A stretch of 64,000 nucleotides of DNA from Pleomorphomonas sp. NRK KF1 (GTDB lineage Bacteria > Pseudomonadota > Alphaproteobacteria > Rhizobiales > Pleomorphomonadaceae), in contig NZ_JAMDLH010000004.1 in the NCBI RefSeq assembly GCF_023721755.1, positions 310,001 to 374,000 of the forward strand, written 5' to 3'. Every line of letters begins with the position of its first letter. Position 1 is the first letter of the stretch. The notes beneath the pieces were generated by a model. That model ran no database searches. It saw only the letters and a list, made by a program, of their open reading frames with translations, and was not told the origin of the DNA. Positions 23,760-33,410 of the stretch are shown in pieces. The position numbers were made by a program, and so were the translations under genes.

Positions 23760-24770
23760 TCACTCCTCGTCTGTCTCGGCCACCCTACCCGTCTCCGGTT
23801 TGCCTTCCTCCGCACCCAGCACCAGCTTGTAGCCGCGCTGATAGCCGGCCGCCTCGATGCGCACGCCCGAGCCCTCGATGCGCTTCCTCAGCAAACACAG
23901 CTGCGTCTTGAAATACTTGCGCGCCGTCTCGTATTCCGGCCCGCCGTCGAAATCGTCGGCATACATCTCGCCGATGATCGCCTCGCCGGTCACCGGCTTG
24001 CCCTTGCCGGCCCAGACGCGGGCGAGGATCGCCTCCTGCTGCGGCGGCAACTCGTAGGCGCGGGCGATCAGGTTGGGCGAGAGAACCGGCGCCAGCCCGC
24101 CGCAGCACGGGCAGGTGACGCCCGTTTCCACCCGGGGCACGGCCGCCGCCTCGGCCGCAGCAAACCCGCCAACCGGCGCCCCCAGGCGGATGTTCTCGAT
24201 GCGGTCGTCCAGCGTGTCGCCGTTGATCGGCAGCAGCACCCGGTCGGTGCCGCCGAAGTGCCAGTTCCACACGAGGTAGCGGCGCATGTAGCGCGTGACA
24301 GTCGCCCGGCTGCCGAGCTGGATGGTCCAGATCGGGCCGGCGTCCAGCTTCTTGCGATAGAACTCGCCGCCCGCCTCCGGCCGCCGCCGCCCGGTCAGCT
24401 CGCGCCAGTAGAGCCGGCCGTCATCGCGATAGTCGAACAGCGCCCGCACCTCGTCGCGGCTCATCTGCGCCGCCGAGAACCAGGTGTCGGGCTGCCCCTC
24501 CAGCGCGCGGTCGGTCACCGTCTCCGGCCGGCCCTTCCAGCGCGGCGGCACCTCGGCCGAGGCCAACCCCGGCAGCCGATGCGCCACCCGGCGCTCGCCG
24601 ACGACGCCCGTGAGGTCGACACCGCCCTCGGCGGCAATCCGCCCCAGCGCCCGGTTCAAGGGCTGGCCGATAGGCTCCATCCCCCGCCCGCTGCAGTACG
24701 GCCGACCGCCGTCCCGCTCGCGCTCATCCGTCCGCCCGAAGGCGCGCCTGTTCATCATGTCATCTGCCAT
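23760..24770 (-). CDS. Phage regulator: degenerate HNH_3-like domain fused to a winged helix
   Basis: This 336-residue protein has AAGGAG upstream of its start. Residues about 107-197 follow the HNH_3/AP2-type layout (LFDYRDDGRLYWRE, a YMRRYLVWNWHFGG strand, then INGDTLDDRIENIR), but the usual catalytic Asp-His before INGD is replaced by Leu-Pro (179-182). CPCC at 220-223 could bind metal. Residues 240-318 resemble an OmpR-type winged helix ending AAGYQRGYKLVL. It is therefore more likely a DNA-binding regulator than a nuclease. It heads the terminase transcript. Confidence 0.65.
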   Translation of the reverse strand: MADDMMNRRAFGRTDERERDGGRPYCSGRGMEPIGQPLNRALGRIAAEGGVDLTGVVGERRVAHRLPGLASAEVPPRWKGRPETVTDRALEGQPDTWFSAAQMSRDEVRALFDYRDDGRLYWRELTGRRRPEAGGEFYRKKLDAGPIWTIQLGSRATVTRYMRRYLVWNWHFGGTDRVLLPINGDTLDDRIENIRLGAPVGGFAAAEAAAVPRVETGVTCPCCGGLAPVLSPNLIARAYELPPQQEAILARVWAGKGKPVTGEAIIGEMYADDFDGGPEYETARKYFKTQLCLLRKRIEGSGVRIEAAGYQRGYKLVLGAEEGKPETGRVAETDEE

Positions 24771-25038
24771 GCCGGCTCTCCTTGATGGAGCCGACGGGCG
24801 CGTCGTGGGGCAAGGGTTATGGTGAGGGGGAAAAGTTAACGGGGAAAGGGTGGGGAAGGGACAGTAACCCTAGGGAAGCCGGCGCCCCAAGTGCCCCAGG
24901 GCGGAGCGAGGTGTTAATGGCGGGGCGGGTTGCGGGGAAACTCGCCCAACAGCTACCCACAGCCAACGGTAGCGGCTGCCGCCTGCGCCCGTCCTGTCGG
25001 TCTGTCATCATCCCGGTGAAGGCCAGGACAAGACGCTC
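24771..25038. other. Boundary of phage module and low-GC cassette
   Basis: No gene seen. Near 25003-25030 the sequence GTCATCATCCCGGTGAAGGCC plus AGGAC looks like a broken REP, and base composition changes sharply to A+T-rich immediately after it, so the low-GC segment may have entered here. Confidence 0.45.
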
Positions 25039-25320
25039 TTATTTCAACCATCTATTTTTTATAAATTCAGCAACTTCATCTGATAGATTTTCCCAAGCTG
25101 CACTATTGTTTTTTGCATCGAAAATATAAAGCTTATCGTTCACATCCATTGCAGACCAAACAATGTTTACCGCCTCAGCCGCCGTATAACTTGAATTTAC
25201 ATACCAAAACGACTTATGAATTTTAGCCCACTCACCCAAAGACTTAATTTTGTCGATTACTTTGTCATAGTTTTGACCGGGATCCATAAGATCGTAAGAG
25301 ACGTGTAGGTTATTACCCAT
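25039..25320 (-). CDS. SinR-like / Cas2-fold small protein
   Basis: GGAG lies seven bases before the ATG at 25320, giving 93 residues. The pattern VSYDLMDPGQNYDKVIDKIKSLGEWAKIHKSFWYVNSSYTAAEAVNIVWSAMDVNDKLYIFDA is shared by small proteins labelled 'SinR family' and by the Cas2/VapD ferredoxin-like fold: a first strand with Asp, a 'W' central strand and a DxLYIFDA final strand. No CRISPR array or cas gene is present. G+C is far below that of neighbours. A nuclease or toxin role is possible but not shown. Confidence 0.65.
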   Translation of the reverse strand: MGNNLHVSYDLMDPGQNYDKVIDKIKSLGEWAKIHKSFWYVNSSYTAAEAVNIVWSAMDVNDKLYIFDAKNNSAAWENLSDEVAEFIKNRWLK

Positions 25321-25877
25321 GATCACTCTCCATCGCTGTTATCCGCGTTAACTTTACCACCCCAACACGCGAGCGACACGCAGTACAATCGCGTAGGAGT
25401 AGCTACCCACCGTTTGCTCTTCGCGAGAGTGTAGGCATCGGGGTGTTGGGACGTAGATTCATTTCAGAACCGAGCAACAAAATGACTCAGACTCCGCTGT
25501 CGGGGATTGAGGGGGATAGAGACGGGACGGAACGAGTAATCTTCGGCCATCACATCGAAAACAGTATAGTCTCAGGGGGATAGCGAACCGGATTGCACGG
25601 CACCGTTCAGCTTTTACCAATCTCATGCCGGTCAGAGAGAGGGACGGCGTGGAGTGAGAAGGCGGTATACACAGCCCTATGAAAAAGCATTGCACATTGG
25701 CGTACCCGCGCAATGTCAATATTCCGCACTTGAGCCTTCGAAACTGAAGGCGGCTTTCATGCTAGGCCTTTGTCAGCATGGCGTTTATTCAATTAGTATA
25801 CATCGCGCAAAGTCACTACCCAAAAGACATTTGGCACTCTAGCATGCACGCCAGCGTTTCAAGCGTTGGAGATTGAA
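25321..25877. other. Non-coding stretch inside the low-GC cassette
   Basis: No supported gene in 557 bases; short frames here lack ribosome sites and recognisable sequence. It would hold the divergent promoters of the Cas2-like gene (minus) and the two-gene operon (plus). Confidence 0.5.
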
Positions 25878-26951
25878 GTGCAAAAATCCAAAAGGTGCAA
25901 AGTTCATTATCGTCGCCTCGACCGCGCCGTCAGCATTTGCGGTACTGAGTCACTCGCCTCCGCAATTAGTAACGCCCTCGAAAAGCCTATGGGCTCCGGC
26001 GATACGCTACGCTCAAAAGCTAGCCATAGAATGACATCCTTTCCAAACGCTACAGAAAACAAGCTACTGCTAAATAATATACATATAAATCGAGAAGAAG
26101 ATCTCGTATTCGGTAATATATGCTTATTTCTGCCTGGAGACATGCAAGCTATACTTGATCTCGTTTCAAAAGACGAGGAGCACAGGTCGCTTGACGAGGT
26201 TCTATCGGAGCTCAGCATATATGAGATGAAAGCGCCGGAAGGCTCCGAGTATGTGCACGCGATAACATACTGGTGCGCGATTGGAGATCATTTCTATCAG
26301 ATACAGCATCAGGCGTTATCGACCGGGCCCATCCAAGATTACCTCAACTGGATGCTCTGCGAGAAGAGCGGCTACTTGCATCCCGGAAACCGCATAGTCC
26401 TAAAATCGGTATTCGATCGAGAGCAAATGGGAGCAGATCTCGGCGATATCAAAGAAATACAAATCGGCGGCATCGTACCAGAGACGATTCCTCAAGAAAC
26501 GCGCCTTGCCCCGTATACCGAAGACGAAGCAAAAATCAGAGAGTACACAGAAACTCGGGGGCTGGGAGATCGGATCGTATCATCATTCAACTCGGCGAAG
26601 AAGATACTCGATGATCTTCTCGGACCGCTCAAGGCTCAACAACTGATAGACCAGATGCCGTCCGAGGCCGCTCTTGAGGTTCGAGTTAGCATTGGATATC
26701 GAGCCCAACGTCGGCGGATCGATAAGCAGTTTATGCGGAACCTTGAGTCTGGGCTCCGGGACCTGCCCGATGGGCAAATTCGGGTAAAGGGCAAGGATGG
26801 AGAGTTCTTGGGAAGCGATGCCCGCCTCTCGCTCGATATGAATGTCAAGCGTATGGGAACTTCAAGCTCGCTCTTGGATTTAGAGGACGTGCTCCGGCAA
26901 TTTAAAGAGGTGCATCGTCGCTTCTTGTTTGATGGTAGAATAACGGCCTGA
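25878..26951 (+). CDS. Unrecognised accessory protein, first gene of a two-gene operon
   Basis: The GTG at 25878 is chosen because GGAG lies seven bases upstream; this gives 357 residues. The protein is soluble, without signal peptide or membrane segment. It has a basic N-terminus, a central HAITYWCAIGDHFYQIQHQAL region, an IKEIQIGGIVPETIP strand and a conserved-looking C-terminal half (LEVRVSIGYRAQRRRIDKQFM, LSLDMNVKRMG). No nuclease, ATPase or HTH motif was found. Its base composition is clearly lower in G+C than the genome. Sixteen bases separate it from a membrane-protein gene, so they probably work together. Confidence 0.6.
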   Translation: MQKSKRCKVHYRRLDRAVSICGTESLASAISNALEKPMGSGDTLRSKASHRMTSFPNATENKLLLNNIHINREEDLVFGNICLFLPGDMQAILDLVSKDEEHRSLDEVLSELSIYEMKAPEGSEYVHAITYWCAIGDHFYQIQHQALSTGPIQDYLNWMLCEKSGYLHPGNRIVLKSVFDREQMGADLGDIKEIQIGGIVPETIPQETRLAPYTEDEAKIREYTETRGLGDRIVSSFNSAKKILDDLLGPLKAQQLIDQMPSEAALEVRVSIGYRAQRRRIDKQFMRNLESGLRDLPDGQIRVKGKDGEFLGSDARLSLDMNVKRMGTSSSLLDLEDVLRQFKEVHRRFLFDGRITA

Positions 26952-26967
26952 GCCTGGGGAGGGCTTG

Positions 26968-27537
26968 ATGCGACTCGGGTTTGCAGCCCTGGGACCGATG
27001 GTGGTTGGCGGCATTTCTGCCGTAGCTATCTCTGTGTCTACTTGGGACACATCAAAGCAGGCCCTACTGGTATCTATGTCCGTTATAGCGGCAGGCGTGT
27101 TAGTGAGACTCGCTCGCGGATTACCATTTACCAATGCCGATCAGTTCACAGTCGAAGAGATCAGGAAATTAGCAGGCGCGATGGACCGCATTCTACGATC
27201 ACTTAGGCTTCTCGTGATCATCGTCTTGGGTGCTATGATCTTTTTAGTCATCGCTAACCCACTAGACGCGTACTTAAGTTCCAATTTCCCTCGCGTTTGG
27301 TCAGTCTCTACGCGAGTTACCTCCGGAGTGATTGGAGCGCTAATAAGCTATATTTTCATACGTATGTTTCAAGTCATACAGGGCGATTACGACCTCAGCA
27401 AGCTACAGGCAAAAATACTCATTCAAACGGTAGAGAGACGTCAAGCGACCGAATTCGAAAGGCGGGACACTAAGGCCACGTCGTCTGAAAGCGGAACTTT
27501 TCGAAACCCATCGTCGTATGGGAAAATTATCCAATAA
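26968..27537 (+). CDS. Membrane protein, second gene of the two-gene operon
   Basis: The ATG at 26968 follows GGGGAGGG and gives 189 residues. Four hydrophobic segments are visible in two pairs: about 5-22 and 31-48 (GPMVVGGISAVAIS, ALLVSMSVIAAGVLV), then about 78-96 (LLVIIVLGAMIFLVIA) and 115-135. A soluble basic tail of some 45 residues follows. With its soluble partner this has the shape of sensor-plus-membrane-effector defence systems, but no known family was identified, so that reading is speculative. Confidence 0.6.
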   Translation: MRLGFAALGPMVVGGISAVAISVSTWDTSKQALLVSMSVIAAGVLVRLARGLPFTNADQFTVEEIRKLAGAMDRILRSLRLLVIIVLGAMIFLVIANPLDAYLSSNFPRVWSVSTRVTSGVIGALISYIFIRMFQVIQGDYDLSKLQAKILIQTVERRQATEFERRDTKATSSESGTFRNPSSYGKIIQ

Positions 27538-27624
27538 TACCAGCAGATGGACACGGCTTTTCTGCCGACATGAGACTGTGCTGCCAAAACGACTTTGGAA
27601 AGACTCAATCAAGCCTTTTCGTGG

Positions 27625-27716
27625 GGTTTCGACCTTTCGGCGAAACCTGACAGAGGCGGAAGCGCCCGGCCGGTCAGGCCGAAGCTCGCTTGAGCTGGAT
27701 GAGTCCAGTTCAAGCG
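27625..27716. terminator. Two hairpins between the accessory operon and the MFS gene
   Basis: GGTTTCG, 9 bases, CGAAACC (27625-27647) and CGCTTGAGCTGG, 6 bases, CCAGTTCAAGCG with one mismatch (27687-27716). They lie between convergent genes and can end transcription from both sides, although neither has a long T run. Confidence 0.45.
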
Positions 27717-27725
27717 AAACGCGTA

Positions 27726-28889
27726 TCACCTCCTCCGCCCCACCATCACCATCGCCACCGCATACACCGCCACCACGCTCAGCCACACCGCGCCCGGCCA
27801 CGTCCCGCGCACCACGGCGTAGAAGCTGGAGAACCCCAGCGGGGCGACGATGGACGCCAGGCTCAGCGCTGAGGCCAGCACCCCCTGGAACTGGCCTTGC
27901 TGGCTTTCGCTCACCTCTCGCGTTGCCATGGCTTGCAGGGTGGGCACGCCGATGCCGCCGAGGGCGAAGAGGGGCATGATGGCGAAGACGATCCAGCCCT
28001 TTGTGGCGAAGGCCATGGCGATCAGCGCGAGGCACGTGCCCGTGAGGCCGGTGAGGATGGCGGCGCGCTCGCCGAGCAGCTTTGCCGCCGCCCCCGGCAG
28101 GAAGGCTTGCGCCAGCGTCTGGCAGACGCCGAAAGCGCCCAGCGACAGGCCGATCATCATGCCGTTCCAGCCGAAGGCGTCGCCGCCCCACAGCGCCCAG
28201 CTGGTGCCATAGGCCTCGCCGGTGGCCGACAGCAGGAAGAAGATGACGATCAGCGGCCAGAGGGATTTCACCTGGACCACCCAGGCCAGCGGCTTCAGCG
28301 GGTTGAGCGCGGAGAGGTTCACCGGCTCACGCGAGGGTGCGCGGGATTCCGGCAGAATGAACAGCGCGATCAGGAGGTTCACGCCGTTCAGCACGGCGGC
28401 GGCGATGAACGGAAGGCGCAGCCAGTGGTCGCCCAGCGTGCCGCCCAGCACCGGCCCGACGATGAAGCCGATGCCGAACATGGCGTTCATCAGGCCGAAG
28501 CGGCGGGCGCGCTGGTCTTCTTGGGTGATGTCGGTGATGTAGGCGGTGGCCACCGACACGTTGGCCGAGGTCAGCCCGGCGATCGCCCGTCCGATGAGGA
28601 GCAGCGTCAGGCTGCCGGCGAAGGCGAGCAGCAGGTAGTTGATGGCGGCGCCCAGAAGCGAGATCAGCAGCACCGGCCGCCGGCCGATCCGGTCGGAGAG
28701 CGCGCCCAGCACCGGCGCGAACACGAACTGCACCGCCGCGTAGAGCGCGGTCATGATGCCGATGTAGGGGGCGACGTTGCCGGCGTGGGTCACCTCGGCG
28801 AGCAGCGTCGGCAGGATGGGAAAGATGAGGCCGATGCCGACCGCGTCGAGCAGGATGGTGGCGTAGATGACGATGAGGGGTCTGTTCAT
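27726..28889 (-). CDS. MFS efflux transporter, TetA-like
   Basis: From the ATG at 28889 the protein is 387 residues with 12 membrane segments. It carries the drug:H+ antiporter signature after helix 2 (GALSDRIGRRPVLL, about 64-77), the helix-5 motif GFIVGPVLGG, and PAxLL-type sequence FPILPTLLAEV near the start. These place it with the TCR/Tet 12-helix multidrug exporters. No tetR gene is adjacent, although a perfect palindrome at 29059-29081 lies upstream. An upstream in-frame start would add 21 residues with no membrane function, so it was not used. Substrate not known. Confidence 0.85.
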   Translation of the reverse strand: MNRPLIVIYATILLDAVGIGLIFPILPTLLAEVTHAGNVAPYIGIMTALYAAVQFVFAPVLGALSDRIGRRPVLLISLLGAAINYLLLAFAGSLTLLLIGRAIAGLTSANVSVATAYITDITQEDQRARRFGLMNAMFGIGFIVGPVLGGTLGDHWLRLPFIAAAVLNGVNLLIALFILPESRAPSREPVNLSALNPLKPLAWVVQVKSLWPLIVIFFLLSATGEAYGTSWALWGGDAFGWNGMMIGLSLGAFGVCQTLAQAFLPGAAAKLLGERAAILTGLTGTCLALIAMAFATKGWIVFAIMPLFALGGIGVPTLQAMATREVSESQQGQFQGVLASALSLASIVAPLGFSSFYAVVRGTWPGAVWLSVVAVYAVAMVMVGRRR

Positions 28890-29279
28890 GGGAGCAATCC
28901 ATGGCGATGCGCCGATCGCGGTTGACGGCGACCGGACGGAGTCCAAGCACAAGGCGCCAGACGCGGGGATGCGCCGGGCAGACGGATGGTTTCTGGAAAT
29001 CGCTGGTCGATCAGCGCCGAGCGCCGACCGCTTGTGCTTGATCGCCGGAGCACCCGCCGATCAGGTCGGTTCGACCTGATCGATCAGCGGCTGCTCGACC
29101 AACCAATCTTCAGCGAATGCTGAAGACGGGAAGTCGTCCACCTGTTTACTCCGCCAACGGGCGGATCAAGGGAAGCGATCGCTTTTCGCGATGGGATGGA
29201 GATACGCCAAGGCGGCGGCGGAGGCAAGATGGAGGGGTGGGGAGTGGGGCGGTGTGGTGAATGAGGGGTGGAGTTGGAG
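28890..29279. other. Intergenic region with a perfect inverted repeat
   Basis: GATCAGGTCG-GTT-CGACCTGATC (29059-29081) is a 10+3+10 palindrome. CAAGCACAAG near 28944 and CTTGTGCTTG near 29031 form another inverted pair. No gene is seen; these may be operator sites or a structured leader for the transporter gene. Confidence 0.55.
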
Positions 29280-30655
29280 CGCTATAGTTCCCTCTCGCTC
29301 TTTTCGGCCTGAGATCCACCTTGCATTCGCGTGCGAATGCAAGCGGCCTTCGCCAGGATGACAGCGTGATGGAGAGGAGGAGCCCTATAGTCCCCCCTCG
29401 CCTCTTTCTGCCTGAGGTCCTGGCCTTCGCCAGGATGACGGCTTGATGGGAGCGGGAGCTTCACCTCGCAGCGGCGCGATGAGGCACCGCAGAGACACGG
29501 GTGAGGCGAGGAAACAGCCCTTTTATATCAATCAATTGTCATCCTGGCGAAGGCCAGGACCTCAGGAAGGTAGAGCTGGCCGGCCGATATCACGCTCCAT
29601 GAATGAGGGCGCCCTATAGCTCCCCCTCGCCTCTTCCTGCACGAGGTCCTGGCCTTCGCCAGGATGACGGCTTGATGGGAAGGGGAGCCCTATAGTCCCC
29701 CCTCGCCTCTTTCTGCCTGAGGTCCTGGCCTTCGCCAGGATGACGGCTTGATAGAGGCGGGAGCTTCACTTCGTAGCGGCATGATGGGGCACCGCAGAGA
29801 CACGGGTGAGGCGAGGAAATAGCCCTTTTATATCAATAAATTGTCATCCTGTCGAAGGCCAGGACCTCAGGACGAGAAGGTGCTTCGGCCGATATCAGGC
29901 TCCATGAAACAGGGCGCCCTATAGCTCTCCCTCGCCTCTTCCTGCCTGAGGTCCTCTGCCTTCGCAGAGGAGGACAGCGTGATGGGGAGGAGGGCGTCAC
30001 CTCGTAGCGGCGCGATGGTGGGTGAGACGCGGAATTACCCTTTTATATCAATTAACTGTCATCCTGGCGAAGGCCAGGACCTCAGGACGCGAAGGCTCCC
30101 CGGCCGATATCAGGCTCCATGAAACAGGGCGCCCTATAGATCTCGCTTGCCTCTTTCTGCCTGAGGTCCTGGCCTTCGCCAGGATGACAGCGTGATGGAG
30201 AGGAGGAGCCCTATAGTCCCCCCTCGCCTCTTTCTGCCTGAGGTCCTAGCCTTCGCCAGGATGACGGCTTGATAGAGGCGGGAGCTTCACCTCATAGCGG
30301 CATGATGGGGCACCGCAGAGACACGGGTGAGGCGAGGAAATAGCCCTTTTATATCAATAAATTGTCATCCTGGCGAAGGCCAGGACCTCAGGACGCGAAG
30401 GTGCTTCGGCCGATATCAGGCTCCATGAATGAGGGCGCCCTATATGCCTCCCTCGCCTCTTTCTGCCTGAGATCCTCTGCCTTCGCAGAGGAGGACAGCC
30501 TGATGGAAAGGGGAGCGCTATAGCTCCCCCTCGCCTCTTTCTGCCTGAGGTCCACCTTGCATTCGCGTGCGAATGCAAGCGGCCTTCGCCAGGATGACGG
30601 CTTGATGGGAACGGGAGCTTCACATTGCAGCGGCGTGATAGCAAAGGGGGAGCTC
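29280..30655. repeat. Large REP array with roughly 250-300-base units
   Basis: At least ten REPs, mainly with the CCTGGC/GCCAGG stem, alternate in orientation. Spacers repeatedly contain CACCGCAGAGACACGGGTGA and TATCAATNAATTGTCATCC. Nested 24-base palindromes lie at 29320-29343 and 30556-30579. No coding capacity beyond repeat sequence. Confidence 0.88.
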
Positions 30656-30659
30656 CCCC

Positions 30660-33410
30660 CTACCCCACCGCCGCGCGTTCCTTCGCCAGCATCTTCGCCA
30701 GCACCGAGTTGCTCACCGGCGCCGAGAACAGGTAGCCTTGGCCGATGTCGCAGCCAAGCTGTTCCAGCGCGTCGCGCTGTTCGGGCAGTTCCACACCTTC
30801 GGCCACGGTTTTCAGGCCGAGGCCGCGGGCCAGCACCACCACCGATTGCAGGATGGCCATGGCGTCGGGGTCGCAGGGCACGCCGTCGACGAAGCTCTTG
30901 TCGATCTTCAGCACGGTGAAGGGGAAGCGGTGCAGGTAGCCCAGCGAGGCGTAGCCGGTGCCGTAGTCGTCGAGCGCCAGGGCGATTCCGCGGGCGCGCA
31001 GCCGGTCGAAGGCGTCGCTCACCGTGGGGTCGGCGCCGACGAAGGCGGATTCGGTCACCTCCAGCTCGAAACGGCTGGCCGGCAGGCCGGAATGCTCCAG
31101 CGCCGCCACCGCCATGGCCGGCACGTCGCCCGACTTGAGGTCGAGCACCGAGACGTTCACCGCCACCGGAATGGGCCGCGCCCAGGCCACGGCGTCGAGC
31201 GCGGCGCGCTTCATCATCCAGCCGGTCAGCTGGTGGATGAGGCCGGTTTCCTCGGCGATGGGGATGAACACGTTGGGCGGCACGTTGCCCAGGCTCGGGT
31301 GGCGCCAGCGCATCAGCGCCTCGGCGCTCACCACCTCGCCCGTGCGAAGGTCGTATTGCGGCTGATAGGCCACGTGGAGCTCGCCCCGGTCGAGCGCGGC
31401 GGCCAGCTCGCTCTCCAGCATCAGCCGGCGCATCAGCTTCGCCTCCATCGCCGCCTCGAAATGGGCGATGCGGCGGCGGCCCTGCTTCTGCGCGGCGTTG
31501 AGCGCCAGATCGGCCCGGCGCATCAGGATGTTGAGGTCGCGGCAGTCCCAGTCGCCGCCGGCCACGCCGAAGCTGGCGCCCACGGTCACCCGGTGGCCGC
31601 CGACGGTGAACGGCGTCGCGAAATCGGAAAGCAGCGCGGCGGCCAGTTCGCCGGCCGCGTCCAGCCCCTCGGGGCAGTAGACGGCGAACTCGTCGCCGCC
31701 CATGCGCGCCAGAATGCCCGCGCCGCCGACGCGCGCCTCGGCCCGCCGCGCCACCTCGACGAGCAGCTGGTCGCCGGTCTTGTGGCCCAGGCTGTCGTTG
31801 ACGGCCTTGAAGTGGTCGAGGTCGAAATAGATGAGCGCGCCGCCCGCCCCGGTCGCCAGTTCGGCAAGGCCGGCGCGGTTGGCAAGGCCGGTCAGCTCGT
31901 CGTGCAGGGCCATGTGGCGCAGCCGGTCGGCCACGCGCTGACGCGCCGTCACGTCGCGCAACGCCACCGACACGCACATGCGGTTGACGCCCTGCCGGAA
32001 GGCGCCGCCCTCCAGCGGGAAGGCGACGACGGAGTATTCCAGTACGCGGCCGCCAAGCTCCACCATGTCGACGGCGCTGGCCCGGCCGCCGTCCGGCCGG
32101 CGCACCGCCGCCACCACGGCCGGCAGCGGGGCGGGCAGGTCGGCCACCGTCTTGGGGGTCGCATCGCCAAGGCCGAGAAGCCTCATCGCCTCGCCGTTGA
32201 TGCGCGTCAGGCCGTCGCGCTCGTCGATCAGGACGATGCCGTCGAAGCCGTCGTCGATCACCCGCTCCAGGAAGCGGCGGGTGTTGACGGTCTCGCGCCG
32301 CGCCACGGTCAGCATGGCGCAGCGCAGCCCGTATTCGCGAAAGAGAACCATCGCCATCAGCCCGGCCGCCGCCACATGCAGCATGGCCGTCGGCAGCACC
32401 AGCGCCGAGGAAACCTGCAGCGCCACCGCCGCCGCCTCGGTCAGCAGGGCCAGTGCAGCGAGCGACATCAGCGCCCGGCGCGCCGGCAGCAGCGACAGTC
32501 CGAGGGCCAGCGCCATCAGCGGCAGCGCCAGGGGCGGCGCCGGCAGGCGAGCAAGGTTGCGGCCCTGCGTCAGCGTTTCCGAGGCCAGCGCCACCACCTC
32601 GGCGCCGGCCACCATGCCCCAGCGCGGCACCAGGAACATGTCGTGCAGCTCCAGCGCCCGCGCGCCGATCAGCGCCGTCTTGCCGGCCACCGCCTCGGGC
32701 TTCACCCTGCCATAGAGCACGTCGGAGGCGGAGACGTGCGGCAGCGCGCGCGCGTCGATGGAATAGTCGATGGCGATCGGCCCCTGCCCCGCGCCCGCCC
32801 CGGCCATCAGCGCCGGCAGGGCGTCGAGCCGCTCGCCGTTCACCGTCATTTCCGAGGGGAAGCGCCGGACGCGGCCGTCGCGGTCCACCGGCACGTTGAC
32901 CAGCGCCGGCCAGCCCTCGGCGGCCAGCATGTCGATCGGCCGGTTCAGCAGAATGTCGGTATCGCCTGCCGCCAGCCTCTGGCGAAAGGCGGCCAGGAAC
33001 ACCGGCACCTCCGCCGCGCCGATCGCCTTGGCGAAGGCCTTGTCGGATGCCGGGTTGGAGCGGGCGCTGAAGTCGATGTCGAAGGCGATCTGCCGGGCGC
33101 CAAGGTCCTCCAATTGCTCGACGAGGCGGGCGTGGATCGTCCGGTCCCACGGCCACACGCCGACGGCCGCGAGGCTCTTGGCGTCGATGTCCACCAGAAC
33201 CAGCGACGAACCGGGCGCCCGCGTGGCGGCCCCGAAGCGCAGGTCGGTCAGCCGGTCGTCGAGCCTGTCGAGCCAGCCCGTCAGGCCGGCGGCGATCACC
33301 ACCGCCGCCACCATGGCCGCCCGGATCGCCAGCTCGACGAGGCGCGCCCGCGAAACGGCGCCGAACCGCGCCGCCGCCCAGACGATCGCCGCGTCGATCC
33401 GGCTCGCCAT
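30660..33410 (-). CDS. CHASE2-PAS-GGDEF-EAL cyclic-di-GMP signalling protein
   Basis: This 916-residue inner-membrane protein has an N-terminal helix (about 25-48), a periplasmic CHASE2 sensor (about 60-300; [32 protein letters not shown]), three further helices (about 305-385), a PAS-like domain, a GGDEF domain with intact RMGGDEF, and an EAL domain with [20 protein letters not shown] and the late EGVE. Both synthesis and breakdown motifs are kept. An RxxD inhibitory site is not visible before GGDEF. The start overlaps the stop of the FecR-domain gene (TGATG), so an exported FecR partner probably feeds it information. Confidence 0.9.
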   Translation of the reverse strand: MASRIDAAIVWAAARFGAVSRARLVELAIRAAMVAAVVIAAGLTGWLDRLDDRLTDLRFGAATRAPGSSLVLVDIDAKSLAAVGVWPWDRTIHARLVEQLEDLGARQIAFDIDFSARSNPASDKAFAKAIGAAEVPVFLAAFRQRLAAGDTDILLNRPIDMLAAEGWPALVNVPVDRDGRVRRFPSEMTVNGERLDALPALMAGAGAGQGPIAIDYSIDARALPHVSASDVLYGRVKPEAVAGKTALIGARALELHDMFLVPRWGMVAGAEVVALASETLTQGRNLARLPAPPLALPLMALALGLSLLPARRALMSLAALALLTEAAAVALQVSSALVLPTAMLHVAAAGLMAMVLFREYGLRCAMLTVARRETVNTRRFLERVIDDGFDGIVLIDERDGLTRINGEAMRLLGLGDATPKTVADLPAPLPAVVAAVRRPDGGRASAVDMVELGGRVLEYSVVAFPLEGGAFRQGVNRMCVSVALRDVTARQRVADRLRHMALHDELTGLANRAGLAELATGAGGALIYFDLDHFKAVNDSLGHKTGDQLLVEVARRAEARVGGAGILARMGGDEFAVYCPEGLDAAGELAAALLSDFATPFTVGGHRVTVGASFGVAGGDWDCRDLNILMRRADLALNAAQKQGRRRIAHFEAAMEAKLMRRLMLESELAAALDRGELHVAYQPQYDLRTGEVVSAEALMRWRHPSLGNVPPNVFIPIAEETGLIHQLTGWMMKRAALDAVAWARPIPVAVNVSVLDLKSGDVPAMAVAALEHSGLPASRFELEVTESAFVGADPTVSDAFDRLRARGIALALDDYGTGYASLGYLHRFPFTVLKIDKSFVDGVPCDPDAMAILQSVVVLARGLGLKTVAEGVELPEQRDALEQLGCDIGQGYLFSAPVSNSVLAKMLAKERAAVG

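Noticed and set aside
14371-24770. Diversity-generating retroelement, because the head genes resemble BPP-1
   Set aside because: No reverse transcriptase, no template/variable repeat pair and no tail-fibre gene are present.
14371-24770. Gene transfer agent cluster
   Set aside because: Only podovirus-type head and packaging genes are present, with no tail module, and the cluster is broken by REPs and cargo; a GTA reading cannot be supported.
24771-25038. tRNA or attachment site at the phage module border
   Set aside because: No tRNA-like fold or flanking direct repeat could be found by reading.
25459-25719. Minus-strand 86-codon frame in the low-GC cassette
   Set aside because: No ribosome site, unusual composition and no similarity to any family I know.
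29059-29081. Calling the palindrome upstream of the TetA-like gene a tet operator
   Set aside because: Sequence is not close to a known tet operator and no tetR gene is adjacent; recorded only as an inverted repeat.
29280-30655. CRISPR array
   Set aside because: Repeats are about 60 bases, alternate in orientation and are separated by conserved rather than unique spacers.
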